A stretch of 5,726 nt of DNA, from assembly GCA_946056345.1 (NCBI GenBank), contig CAMGJH010000085.1, positions 1-5,726 of the forward strand, in the 5' to 3' direction. Below are positions 1 through 5,590 of the stretch, in pieces. The position numbers were made by a program, and so were the translations under genes. Position 1 is the first letter of the stretch; each line of letters opens with the position of its first letter. The notes under the pieces were generated by a model. That model worked only from the letters and a program-made list of their open reading frames with translations, searched no databases and was not told the origin of the DNA. The DNA is from an uncultured Lentisphaeraceae bacterium (GTDB taxonomy: Bacteria; Verrucomicrobiota; Kiritimatiellia; RFP12; DVOR01).

Positions 1-888
1 CTCCTGGTGTTGGTGGTTGGCGCGGGCATTGCCTTGACCCTCGGCCAACCGCCGGAGCCGACCGCGCGCCCCAAGGCCCTGCCCTCGGCCGAGAGCCTAC
101 CCTTGGAGTTCCAGTACGAGCGGCTGGAGATCAACGAGCGGACGCTTTATCGTAGCCGCATCACCTACACGCACGATGGCACCCTGGCGGTAGACAGCGT
201 AGATCTCGGCGAGCAAGACCGCAAGTTCTCGACCAAGAAGGCGTTGAACGACCAGGCGAAGGCCGCCCTCCGGCGCGAGATCCTGGAATCGAACTACACC
301 GCCATCCCCGAGCTCTTCCCCGAACAGGGGGCGAACCCCCAGGCCCTCCACCGTCAGCAGCTGACCATCGTCTTGGGCTCGGCTATCTGGAAGCGAACCG
401 CCGAAAATGCGACCAACGATGCCTTCGCGCGCCTGGCCAACCGGCTGGAGACCTTCGCGCGCAACGAACTGGGCATTTGGGCGGCGGAGCTCTCGGTCGA
501 AGAGCTCACCGAGAAGGGCGAAGAGCAACTCCGCCTGGCGTTGCGCTACTGGGACCAGCGCGACCTCGATGACGAAAAGCTCTACCTCTCCCTCGCCGCC
601 TACAAGCTCGGCTGCTCCTACCTCGAGACCCTCAATCCCAAGCCCGACTTCGCCCGGGAACTCAACCAAGGCCGTCAAGCCGCCGAAGCCCTCCTGACCG
701 AGCGCTACGAGGCGGTCATCTTCACCATCGACCAGGCCCTCAACACCCAGCGCTACGCCGACGCTGCCACCGCCCTGCGCAAGATCCTGCGGATGATCCC
801 AGACCGCGAGGACGAGCGCAACCGTCAGGCCACCGACAAACTCCTGCAAATCGAGAACCGCTACCTGAAGAAAGGAGTCCGCCAATGA
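1..888 (+). CDS. Membrane-anchored protein with TPR-like C-terminal helices, 5' end missing
   Basis: The frame is open from base 1, so the true start lies upstream of the window and 295 codons are visible. The first 15 or so residues (LLVLVVGAGIALTLG) are hydrophobic and look like the end of an N-terminal membrane anchor or signal sequence; a Pro-rich linker follows. Residues about 35-155 look like a small alpha/beta domain (RITYTHDGTL, a helix, IPELFPE, then LTIVLGSAIWKR). This layout loosely recalls small domains of the emfourin type, which is only an impression. Residues about 160-293 are helical and charged; QRYADAATALRKILRMIP resembles one TPR unit. The bulk probably lies outside the cytoplasmic membrane. 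The gene ends in an ATGA overlap with the PEGA gene, suggesting translational coupling and a shared role. No enzyme motif is visible and I cannot assign a function. Base composition shifts within the gene, from C/G balanced to C-rich. Confidence 0.85.
   Translation, partial: LLVLVVGAGIALTLGQPPEPTARPKALPSAESLPLEFQYERLEINERTLYRSRITYTHDGTLAVDSVDLGEQDRKFSTKKALNDQAKAALRREILESNYTAIPELFPEQGANPQALHRQQLTIVLGSAIWKRTAENATNDAFARLANRLETFARNELGIWAAELSVEELTEKGEEQLRLALRYWDQRDLDDEKLYLSLAAYKLGCSYLETLNPKPDFARELNQGRQAAEALLTERYEAVIFTIDQALNTQRYADAATALRKILRMIPDREDERNRQATDKLLQIENRYLKKGVRQ
871..877 (+). promoter_or_regulatory. Ribosome binding site of the PEGA-repeat gene
   Basis: AAAGGAG lies 7 nt before the ATG at 885, inside the last codons of the preceding gene. 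It fixes the start of the PEGA gene and supports coupled translation across the ATGA overlap. Confidence 0.8.
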
Positions 889-2201
889 AGCGCCTTCGTG
901 CCGCTTGGGCCCTCTGTGCCCTAACACTCTGCCTGGCCGGTTGGCTGCGCGCCCAGGAACTCCTCCCTGCCACCTTGCGCATCACCACCTCGGTCCCCGC
1001 CGCCATCTCCCTCGACCACGCAGCCCCCTTCGACCTCTCCACCGCCCAAACATTCAAGCTCGCCCCGGGCAAGACCACCCTCATCAAGGTCTCCGCCCCG
1101 GGCTACACCACGCAATACCGCACCGTCACCCTCCAGGCGGCCGAGCGGCGGCTGGAGGCCTTCAAGTTGGAGCGCGACCGGGTCCCCGTCCTCCTGCGCA
1201 GCAACGTCCCGGCCACCGTCACGCTCGATGGCATCGTCCTTGGCACAACCCCCTGCTACACCTTCCTCTCCGAGCCGCGCACCTACCGCTTCCTCTTCCG
1301 TGCGCCGGGCTACGAGCAGACGCCCCACACCCTCCTCTTGCGTGATGCCACCCCGCAGGTCATCGACCAGGAGCTCGCCCCCACCTTCGGCGACATCCGC
1401 GTCACCTCCACCCCCGCCGCGCGCCTCCTGCTCAATGGCGTGGACAAGGGCCAGACCCCCGTCACCCTCCAGCGCCTCAACGAGGGCGAATACACCCTGG
1501 CGCTGCGCCTTCCCGGCTACAAACCCATCACCCACGCCTTTACCCTTAAGGCCGGCGAGAGCCCCGCCTTCGCCTTCACCTTCGAGCCCCTCCCCGCCGG
1601 CCTCACCGTCACCGCCCTCCCGGCCGAGGCGCGTGTCTACCTCGATGGCATCTTCCGCGGCACCACCGACCTCACTCTCGAGGAGGTGCCCGAAGGCCCC
1701 CACCAATTGCGCGTGGAGAAACAAGGCTACGCTCCCGTCACCCGCAGCGTCACCCTCAAGCGCGGCGAGAAGACCATCGAGGAGTTCACCCTACCTGTCG
1801 TGCGCGGCACCGTCACCTTGCAGACCCAGCCTGGGGCCGTTGCCGCCTATCAGGGCCTCCAAAAGGTTCTCGAAACCTCCCCGAAGAAGACCGGCGACTA
1901 CACCTCCGATGTCGCCAAGCTCGACCTCCCGCCGGGCGAATACACCTGGATCCTCAAGGCCCCAGGTTACGCCCCAGCCACGCGCACCTTCACCATCACC
2001 GCCAACCAGGTCACCCCCCTCAAGGTCCGCCTCGCCTTCCAGCCCAACTTCGAGCTCCGCACCGAACACGCTCTCTTCCAGGGCGTCTTCATCAAGCGCT
2101 CGGAGATCGGCGCCATCACCCTCGAGTTGAAGCCCGGCAGCTTCCGCACCTTTATGCCCGACGAGATTATCTCCCAACGCTTCCTCACCGAACGGCTCTA
2201 A
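885..2201 (+). CDS. Secreted protein with five PEGA-like repeats
   Basis: A 438-residue protein. Residues 1-23 form a Sec-type signal peptide: K/R-rich start, hydrophobic core ALCALTLCLAG, likely cleavage after LRA; no good lipobox is seen. Five PEGA-like beta units follow at about 31-95, 101-165, 169-234, 239-305 and 308-385. Each has a V/I-x-S/T-x-P-A opening strand, often a short 'DG...G' turn (LDGIVLG, LNGVDKG, LDGIFRG), a G/R-E/T-Y strand and the hallmark (A/L)PGY or QGY. The GY pairs fall at 73, 142, 211, 281 and 361. Residues 386-438 form a separate tail ending GSFRTFMPDEIISQRFL. PEGA domains are common in surface and envelope proteins of bacteria and archaea and usually act as structural or binding modules, so this is probably a periplasmic or surface scaffold. 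Its partner is unknown; the coupled anchored protein upstream is the obvious candidate. No catalytic motif is seen. Confidence 0.9.
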   Translation: MKRLRAAWALCALTLCLAGWLRAQELLPATLRITTSVPAAISLDHAAPFDLSTAQTFKLAPGKTTLIKVSAPGYTTQYRTVTLQAAERRLEAFKLERDRVPVLLRSNVPATVTLDGIVLGTTPCYTFLSEPRTYRFLFRAPGYEQTPHTLLLRDATPQVIDQELAPTFGDIRVTSTPAARLLLNGVDKGQTPVTLQRLNEGEYTLALRLPGYKPITHAFTLKAGESPAFAFTFEPLPAGLTVTALPAEARVYLDGIFRGTTDLTLEEVPEGPHQLRVEKQGYAPVTRSVTLKRGEKTIEEFTLPVVRGTVTLQTQPGAVAAYQGLQKVLETSPKKTGDYTSDVAKLDLPPGEYTWILKAPGYAPATRTFTITANQVTPLKVRLAFQPNFELRTEHALFQGVFIKRSEIGAITLELKPGSFRTFMPDEIISQRFLTERL

Positions 2202-2948
2202 ATGGAAACGCTCATCGATACGCACTGCCACTTTGAGCCCGAGGACAATGTGCCCGCCCTCCTGGCCGAGGCGCGCGCAGGTGCCGTCCGCGTCCTGGCC
2301 GTCGGCGGCTCAGCCGCCCTCAATGCCACGGCCTTGGCCTCCGGCGCGCCCTGCGCCCTGGGCTATGATTGGAGCTTCGCCGACCCCGAGCCGCCACCGC
2401 CACCGACGCGCCAGTCGCGCCAAGTGGCCGTCGGCGAACTGGGCTTTGACCTCCATTACGCCCAAGGTCCCGAGGTCGAGGCGCGCCAGCGGACCCTCTT
2501 TGAGGTGCAGGCCGCCTTTGCCAAGGCCCAGGCCCTCCCGGTCATCATCCATACCCGCGAGGCTGATGCCCTCACCTTGGAGGCCCTGCGTGAGGCTGCG
2601 CTCCCCCGTGCCGGTGTCATCCACTCCTTCACCGGCACCGACTGGGCCTTCGCCAAGGCCCTCCTCGACCTTGGCTACTGCCTCTCTTTCTCGGGCATCC
2701 TCACCTTCCGCAACGCCGCCGCCCTGCGCGAGGTCGCCCGGCGCGTCCCCGATGACTGTCTGCTCGTGGAGACCGACTCCCCCTACCTTGCGCCGGTGCC
2801 TTTCCGCGGCGAGCGCAACCGCCCTGTCCGCGTCCGCGCCACCGCCGAGTGCCTAGCCCAGGTGCGCGGGGTCGCTCCCGATCGCCTTGCCCGCCTCACC
2901 ACCGAAAACGCCCTCCGCCTCTTCGGACCAACCCTCTTGGAAGACTGA
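2202..2948 (+). CDS. TatD family metal-dependent hydrolase (putative DNase)
   Basis: A 248-residue TIM-barrel metallohydrolase of the amidohydrolase superfamily. TatD enzymes are cytoplasmic, bind two metal ions and include 3'-5' exonucleases acting on DNA; the name does not imply a role in Tat secretion. The family's metal ligands are visible: D6-T-H8-C-H10, E79 in GELGFD, H117 in VIIHTRE, H141 in HSFTG and D192 in VETDSPYLAP, followed by FRGERN at 201-206. The start is secure because the HxH motif begins six residues in. The gene begins on the base after the PEGA stop with no visible SD, so reinitiation by the same ribosomes is likely. It is a little shorter than the usual 255-265 residues. 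The shortening falls at 45-75, where the usual GIHPH strand is replaced by LGYDWS and a run of five prolines (64-68). All catalytic residues remain, so it should be active. The exact subfamily (TatD, YcfH or YjjV type) cannot be decided. Confidence 0.92.
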   Translation: METLIDTHCHFEPEDNVPALLAEARAGAVRVLAVGGSAALNATALASGAPCALGYDWSFADPEPPPPPTRQSRQVAVGELGFDLHYAQGPEVEARQRTLFEVQAAFAKAQALPVIIHTREADALTLEALREAALPRAGVIHSFTGTDWAFAKALLDLGYCLSFSGILTFRNAAALREVARRVPDDCLLVETDSPYLAPVPFRGERNRPVRVRATAECLAQVRGVAPDRLARLTTENALRLFGPTLLED

Positions 2949-3796
2949 TGAAACTCCTGCTCCTTGGTGCCACCGGCCTCCTCGGGCGACAGGTCGCAGC
3001 GACCTTCCGCGCCGCCGGGTGGGCGCTCGCCGCCCCGACCCACCGCGAGGTCGACCTCGCCCGCCCCGAAGCCGTCGCCGCCCTCCTCGCCACCACTGCC
3101 CCCGACCTCATTCTCAACTGCGCGGCCCAGCGTCGGCCAGACCGCTGCGAAGGCAACGCCCCCGAGGTCCTCGCCCTCAATGTCGACCTTCCCCGCCGCC
3201 TCGCCGAGAGTGGCCGCCCACTCATCCATATCTCCACCGACTACGTCTTCAACGGGGCCAACGCCCCCTACGCCGAGGATGCCCGCCGTTGCCCCATCAA
3301 CGCCTACGGGTGCCAGAAGGCCGCCGCCGAGGCCGCCATCGAGGAGGCCCCCAACGCCCTCATCCTTCGACTGCCCATCCTCTTTGGCCCAACGCCCGAC
3401 CTGCGCGCCTCCGCCGTCACCGTCCTGGCCGCCAACCTCCTCGCCGCCCACGGCACCTGCGTGAAGATGGATGACCTCGCCATCCGCTACCCCACCTTCA
3501 CCTGCGACATCGCCCGCCAACTCCTCCGCCTGGCCTCGCCTGTCTGCGCCGGCACGCTGCGTGGCATTGCCCACTACTCGGCCGAGGAGCCGATGACAAA
3601 GTTCCAGATGGCCCTCACGATGGCCCCGCTCATCGGCGTGGACCCCGCACAGTGCCTCCCGGACCACACGCCCCCCGCCGTGCCGCGCCCCTACGATTGC
3701 CACCTTTCCACCCGCCGTCTGCGCCGCCTGGGCCTCTTCGTCGAGCCCACACCCTTCGCAACGGCCCTCATCCAAACCCTCGCCGCCGCGCACTAA
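2948..3796 (+). CDS. Extended SDR-family sugar-nucleotide reductase-like protein (RmlD/MAT2B type)
   Basis: A 282-residue NAD(P)-binding protein of the extended short-chain dehydrogenase/reductase superfamily. The Rossmann glycine motif GATGLLG is at 7-13, LNCAA at 56-60, the STDYVFNG strand at 96-103 and the Y120-x3-K124 catalytic pair in YGCQK; LRLPILFGP follows at 140-148. The start is the ATG overlapping the TatD stop (TGATG), preceded by a weak GGAAG; the Rossmann strand starts right at this Met. Automatic annotation would say RmlD-like dTDP-4-dehydrorhamnose reductase, but no other rhamnose gene is nearby. Several segments recall the human MAT2B regulatory subunit of methionine adenosyltransferase as I remember it: LPILFG, SAVTVL, RYPTFTCDIA, GIAHYSAEEPMTKFQMA and a late RP(Y/R)xxxLxxxxLxxLG. 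The real substrate is unknown. It could be a reductase for a nucleotide sugar or a non-catalytic NADP sensor. Confidence 0.88.
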   Translation: MKLLLLGATGLLGRQVAATFRAAGWALAAPTHREVDLARPEAVAALLATTAPDLILNCAAQRRPDRCEGNAPEVLALNVDLPRRLAESGRPLIHISTDYVFNGANAPYAEDARRCPINAYGCQKAAAEAAIEEAPNALILRLPILFGPTPDLRASAVTVLAANLLAAHGTCVKMDDLAIRYPTFTCDIARQLLRLASPVCAGTLRGIAHYSAEEPMTKFQMALTMAPLIGVDPAQCLPDHTPPAVPRPYDCHLSTRRLRRLGLFVEPTPFATALIQTLAAAH

Positions 3797-3823
3797 ACGC
3801 CCACGCTTGGAGTCACAACCGCC

Positions 3824-4600
3824 GTGCACTTCCCCGATCCTGCCACTGCCCCGCGCTTCCTGCGCCAAACGCCTTGCGCCATTGCCGCCAGCGAGTGCCG
3901 TGCGGCCCTGCGCGCCTCCCTCCCGGCCGTGATGAATCACCTCCAGGAGGCTGCCGGACTCCACGCCCAGGCCCTCGGCGTGGGCATCCGCGAGTTGCAA
4001 GCCCAGGGCTTCACCTGGATGCTCGGCCGCCTCGCCCTCAAAATCAACCGCCTCCCGGCCTGGCAAGAGCCTCTCACCCTCGCCACCTGGCCCAGCGGCG
4101 TCAAGGGTCGCCTCCTGGCCGAACGCCAATTCGCTCTGGAAGCCCCTTCGGGCGAGCGCCTCCTGGAAGCCTCCAGCGAGTGGCTCTACGTCAACTTCCG
4201 CACCGGCCGCCTCGCCCGCCAACCCGAGGCGGTCCTCGCCCTCGCTGCGCCCGAGACCGCCACCTTCGCTCTCTGCTCGGAGCGCCTCCCCGAGCCCGAC
4301 CTTTCGGCCGCACCCCTCGCCGAGTGCCGCTTCGCCGTCCGCCGCGCCGAGATTGACGCCAATGGCCACGTCAATAACGTCCACTATGCCGAGTGGATGC
4401 TCGAGGCCCTCCCCGAGGCCACCTACTTCGGTGCCAGCCCCATCGCCTTCGACATCGCCTACAAGCAGGCTGCGAAGTTGGGCGACGAAGTCCTCATCCG
4501 TACCTGGGCCTCGGCCCCGGACCGTTTTACCCACGCCGTCTGCCGCGCAGCCGACGGTGCGCTCCTGGCCCACGCCGCCAGCGCGTGGCAGAGCGCCTAA
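3824..4600 (+). CDS. Acyl-ACP thioesterase (FatA/FatB-like, double hotdog fold)
   Basis: A 258-residue protein matching bacterial acyl-ACP thioesterases, which release fatty acids from acyl carrier protein in the cytoplasm. The first hotdog half spans about 12-135: an opening strand, then SLPAVMNHLQEAAGLHA, the helix of this family, and WMLGRLALKINRLPAW followed by a W/Y-rich sheet ending SSEWLYVNFRTGR. The second half spans about 165-258 and carries the active-site segment EIDANGHVNNVHYAEWMLEA (177-196), where N180, H182 and E190 are the likely catalytic or supporting residues. The start is GTG at 3824: an in-frame stop lies 30 nt upstream, no ATG lies between, and the next Met (residue 37) would remove the first strand and half the helix. 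A weak GGAG sits 11 nt upstream. It follows the SDR gene by 27 nt, probably in the same transcript. No fatty-acid synthesis gene is adjacent. Chain-length preference cannot be read from the sequence. Confidence 0.9.
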   Translation: MHFPDPATAPRFLRQTPCAIAASECRAALRASLPAVMNHLQEAAGLHAQALGVGIRELQAQGFTWMLGRLALKINRLPAWQEPLTLATWPSGVKGRLLAERQFALEAPSGERLLEASSEWLYVNFRTGRLARQPEAVLALAAPETATFALCSERLPEPDLSAAPLAECRFAVRRAEIDANGHVNNVHYAEWMLEALPEATYFGASPIAFDIAYKQAAKLGDEVLIRTWASAPDRFTHAVCRAADGALLAHAASAWQSA

Positions 4601-4631
4601 CCCCACTTTTTCCCCCTCTCTCCCCTACTCC
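4601..4631 (+). other. G-free pyrimidine tract after the thioesterase stop
   Basis: Of these 31 bases, 29 are C or T, two are A and none is G. The tract begins at the base after the thioesterase stop codon and is unlikely to fold in RNA. C-rich, G-poor, unstructured RNA beyond a stop codon is what Rho loads on, so this could be a rut-like element ending the upstream transcript. It could equally be an extension of the C-biased composition of the preceding genes. No hairpin terminator and no convincing promoter is seen between the thioesterase and the Rrf2 gene. Confidence 0.4.
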
Positions 4632-4640
4632 GCTTGATTG

Positions 4641-4648
4641 AAAGGAAG
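4641..4648 (+). promoter_or_regulatory. Ribosome binding site of the Rrf2 gene
   Basis: AAAGGAAG with AGGA 9 nt before the ATG at 4656. It decides the start in favour of this ATG over an in-frame TTG at 4638, which would place the SD inside the coding region. Confidence 0.75.
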
Positions 4649-4655
4649 TAAGACA

Positions 4656-5096
4656 ATGAAACTCTCGACCAAAGGGCGTTATGGTGTGCGTATGTTATTG
4701 GACCTGGCTCTCCACCAAGGCGAAGGCCAGCGGACGCTCAAGGAGGTCTCCGAGGCGCAGAACATCTCGCAGAAGTATATGAGCCGCCTCCTGCCCAAGC
4801 TCGTCCGCGCCGGTTTCGTGAAGTCGGCCCGAGGCGTCGATGGCGGTTATCAACTCTGCAAGGCCCCCACTGAGATTACCTTCCTGCAAATCGTCGAGAT
4901 TATGGAAGGGCCCATCTGCCTGACCCCCTGCGTCAAAGATTCCTCCTGCCCGCGCTTCGACATCTGCCCGGCCACCGACATCTGGAAGCGCATCTCCGGC
5001 TCGATGCGCGAGGTCCTCGCCAATGTCACCCTGCAAGATCTCCTCGACTCCGCCAAGGCTGGCTGTGCGCGCGAAACGCCGCCGGCGCAGCCCTAA
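4656..5096 (+). CDS. Rrf2 family transcriptional regulator, probable Fe-S sensor
   Basis: A 146-residue dimeric winged-helix regulator of the Rrf2 family (IscR, NsrR, RsrR, CymR). The N-terminus MKLSTKGRYGVRMLLDLA is the family opening. A helix-turn-helix at about 27-52 (LKEVSEAQNISQKYMSRLL) is followed by the wing SARGVDGGYQL at 58-67 and the dimer helix at about 106-128. Cysteines at 92, 98 and 104 have the spacing of the E. coli IscR cluster ligands. The fourth IscR ligand, His107, is Asp here (D107), and an extra C88 lies just before. A bound [2Fe-2S] or [4Fe-4S] cluster, with regulation by iron-sulfur status, redox or NO, is therefore plausible but not proven. Typical target operons (isc, suf, nitrosative-stress genes) are absent from this window. 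The gene stands 55 nt after the thioesterase and 170 nt before HU. Its own promoter is not evident. Its targets cannot be read from the sequence. Confidence 0.92.
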   Translation: MKLSTKGRYGVRMLLDLALHQGEGQRTLKEVSEAQNISQKYMSRLLPKLVRAGFVKSARGVDGGYQLCKAPTEITFLQIVEIMEGPICLTPCVKDSSCPRFDICPATDIWKRISGSMREVLANVTLQDLLDSAKAGCARETPPAQP

Positions 5097-5136
5097 CTCG
5101 CCACCCGAATGCCGCTTTGACGGCCCTGCGTGCCAA

Positions 5137-5171
5137 AAAAGTGGCCTCTAGCCCAGAATTGGCGCACTTTT
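5137..5171 (+). terminator. Imperfect hairpin after the Rrf2 gene, possible terminator
   Basis: Arms 5137-5146 (AAAAGTGGCC) and 5161-5171 (GGCGCACTTTT) pair over 10 bp with one bulged G at 5164 and a 14-nt loop. The distal arm ends in TTTT and more T-rich sequence follows, so it could end Rrf2 transcription before the HU promoter that begins 4 nt later. The stem is only moderately GC-rich and the T run is short, so it may instead be a weak terminator or a protein-binding site. Confidence 0.4.
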
Positions 5172-5172
5172 C

Positions 5173-5195
5173 GCTTGCTTTTCACCCGCGCAAGC
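5173..5195. repeat. Inverted repeat across the HU promoter -35 and spacer
   Basis: GCTTGC (5173-5178) and GCAAGC (5190-5195) are perfect 6-bp inverted copies separated by 11 nt. They cover most of the -35 hexamer and the spacer up to 3 nt before the -10. The position suits an operator for a dimeric repressor, but a 6-bp repeat can arise by chance, and no regulator can be named. Confidence 0.35.
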
Positions 5196-5203
5196 CTCAT
5201 AAT
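5175..5203 (+). promoter_or_regulatory. Sigma70-type promoter of the HU gene
   Basis: TTGCTT (5175-5180) and CATAAT (5198-5203) are separated by exactly 17 nt; each hexamer matches the consensus well. Transcription would start near 5210, giving a leader of about 57 nt before the HU ATG. The local sequence is also more AT-rich than the neighbouring genes. A strong dedicated promoter fits an abundant nucleoid protein. Confidence 0.7.
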
Positions 5204-5248
5204 ACACGGTGTTCAGGCGGATATCCCGCTTCAACCACAACCAAACAC

Positions 5249-5256
5249 AAAAGGAG
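5249..5256 (+). promoter_or_regulatory. Ribosome binding site of the HU gene
   Basis: AAAAGGAG lies 10 nt before the ATG at 5267, in an A/C-rich, G-poor leader that should be largely unstructured and well translated. It sets the start at 5267 rather than at any upstream in-frame codon. Confidence 0.8.
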
Positions 5257-5266
5257 TACCACACAC

Positions 5267-5563
5267 ATGGCTAAGAAAGTTGCCAAGCCCCTGACCAAGC
5301 CCGAAATCATCGAGGCCATCGCCAAGGAAACCGGCTCGACCAAGGTCGCCGTCGAGAGCATCTACAACGCCCTCGTCGCCCTTGTTGCCAAGGAAACCAA
5401 GAAGACCTGCACCCTCCCCGGTCTGGGCAAGTTCTCCGTCGTTCAGCGCAAGGCCCGCACCGGCCGCAATCCGCAGACCGGCGAGACCATCCAGATCGCC
5501 GCCAAGAAGGCCGTCAAGTTCACGGTCTCCAAGCTCCTCCAGGATAAGGTGTTCGGCAAGTAA
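5267..5563 (+). CDS. hup: HU/IHF-family DNA-binding protein
   Basis: A 98-residue nucleoid protein that binds and bends DNA as a dimer. After a short Lys-rich leader (MAKKVAKP), LTKPEIIEAIAKETGSTK forms the first helices and VAVESIYNALVALVAKE the dimer helix. The beta region starts at about 47. The family signature is clear: GLGKFSVVQRKARTGRNPQT (52-71), with the DNA-intercalating proline at P69 in the RNP arm tip. The protein ends with the helix VSKLLQDKV. The length is slightly above the usual 90 because of about eight extra N-terminal residues. The sequence fits the HU/IHF superfamily; HU rather than an IHF subunit is my preference because the gene stands alone, but sequence by eye does not separate them. 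It has its own promoter, a strong SD and a downstream terminator, so it is probably a monocistronic, highly expressed unit. Confidence 0.93.
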   Translation: MAKKVAKPLTKPEIIEAIAKETGSTKVAVESIYNALVALVAKETKKTCTLPGLGKFSVVQRKARTGRNPQTGETIQIAAKKAVKFTVSKLLQDKVFGK

Positions 5564-5590
5564 GCCACCCCTCTTTCCCGAGAGTCAAAG

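Noticed and set aside
7..9. GTG at 7 as the start of the first gene
   Set aside because: The frame is open to base 1 and the hydrophobic segment is already under way there, so the start lies outside the window.
97..1724. Two long - strand open frames (97-927 and 921-1724)
   Set aside because: They mirror the two left-hand genes, have low-complexity Gly/Glu/Val/Leu composition and no motif; the + strand frames have a signal peptide, PEGA repeats and SDs.
1228..2130. A 300-codon + strand frame inside the PEGA gene
   Set aside because: Its product is almost entirely Ser, Pro, Ala and Arg, the usual result of reading a GC-rich gene in the wrong frame.
2849..2947. A start at 2849 for the SDR gene
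   Set aside because: It would add 33 Arg/Pro-rich residues encoded inside the TatD gene before the Rossmann strand; the ATG at 2948 overlaps the TatD stop and starts exactly at the fold.
2783..4606. A 607-codon open frame on the - strand opposite the TatD end, the SDR and the thioesterase
   Set aside because: It is antisense to three genes with clear family motifs, its product is Gly/Glu/Ala-rich with no recognisable domain, and long stop-free antisense frames are expected where the sense codons are so C-rich.
4638..4655. TTG at 4638 as the Rrf2 start
   Set aside because: The added six residues include the ribosome binding site, and the family's conserved N-terminus begins at the ATG at 4656.
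5117..5266. An HU start at 5117
   Set aside because: The extra 50 residues would be coded by the hairpin, promoter and SD region, and HU proteins are about 90-100 residues.
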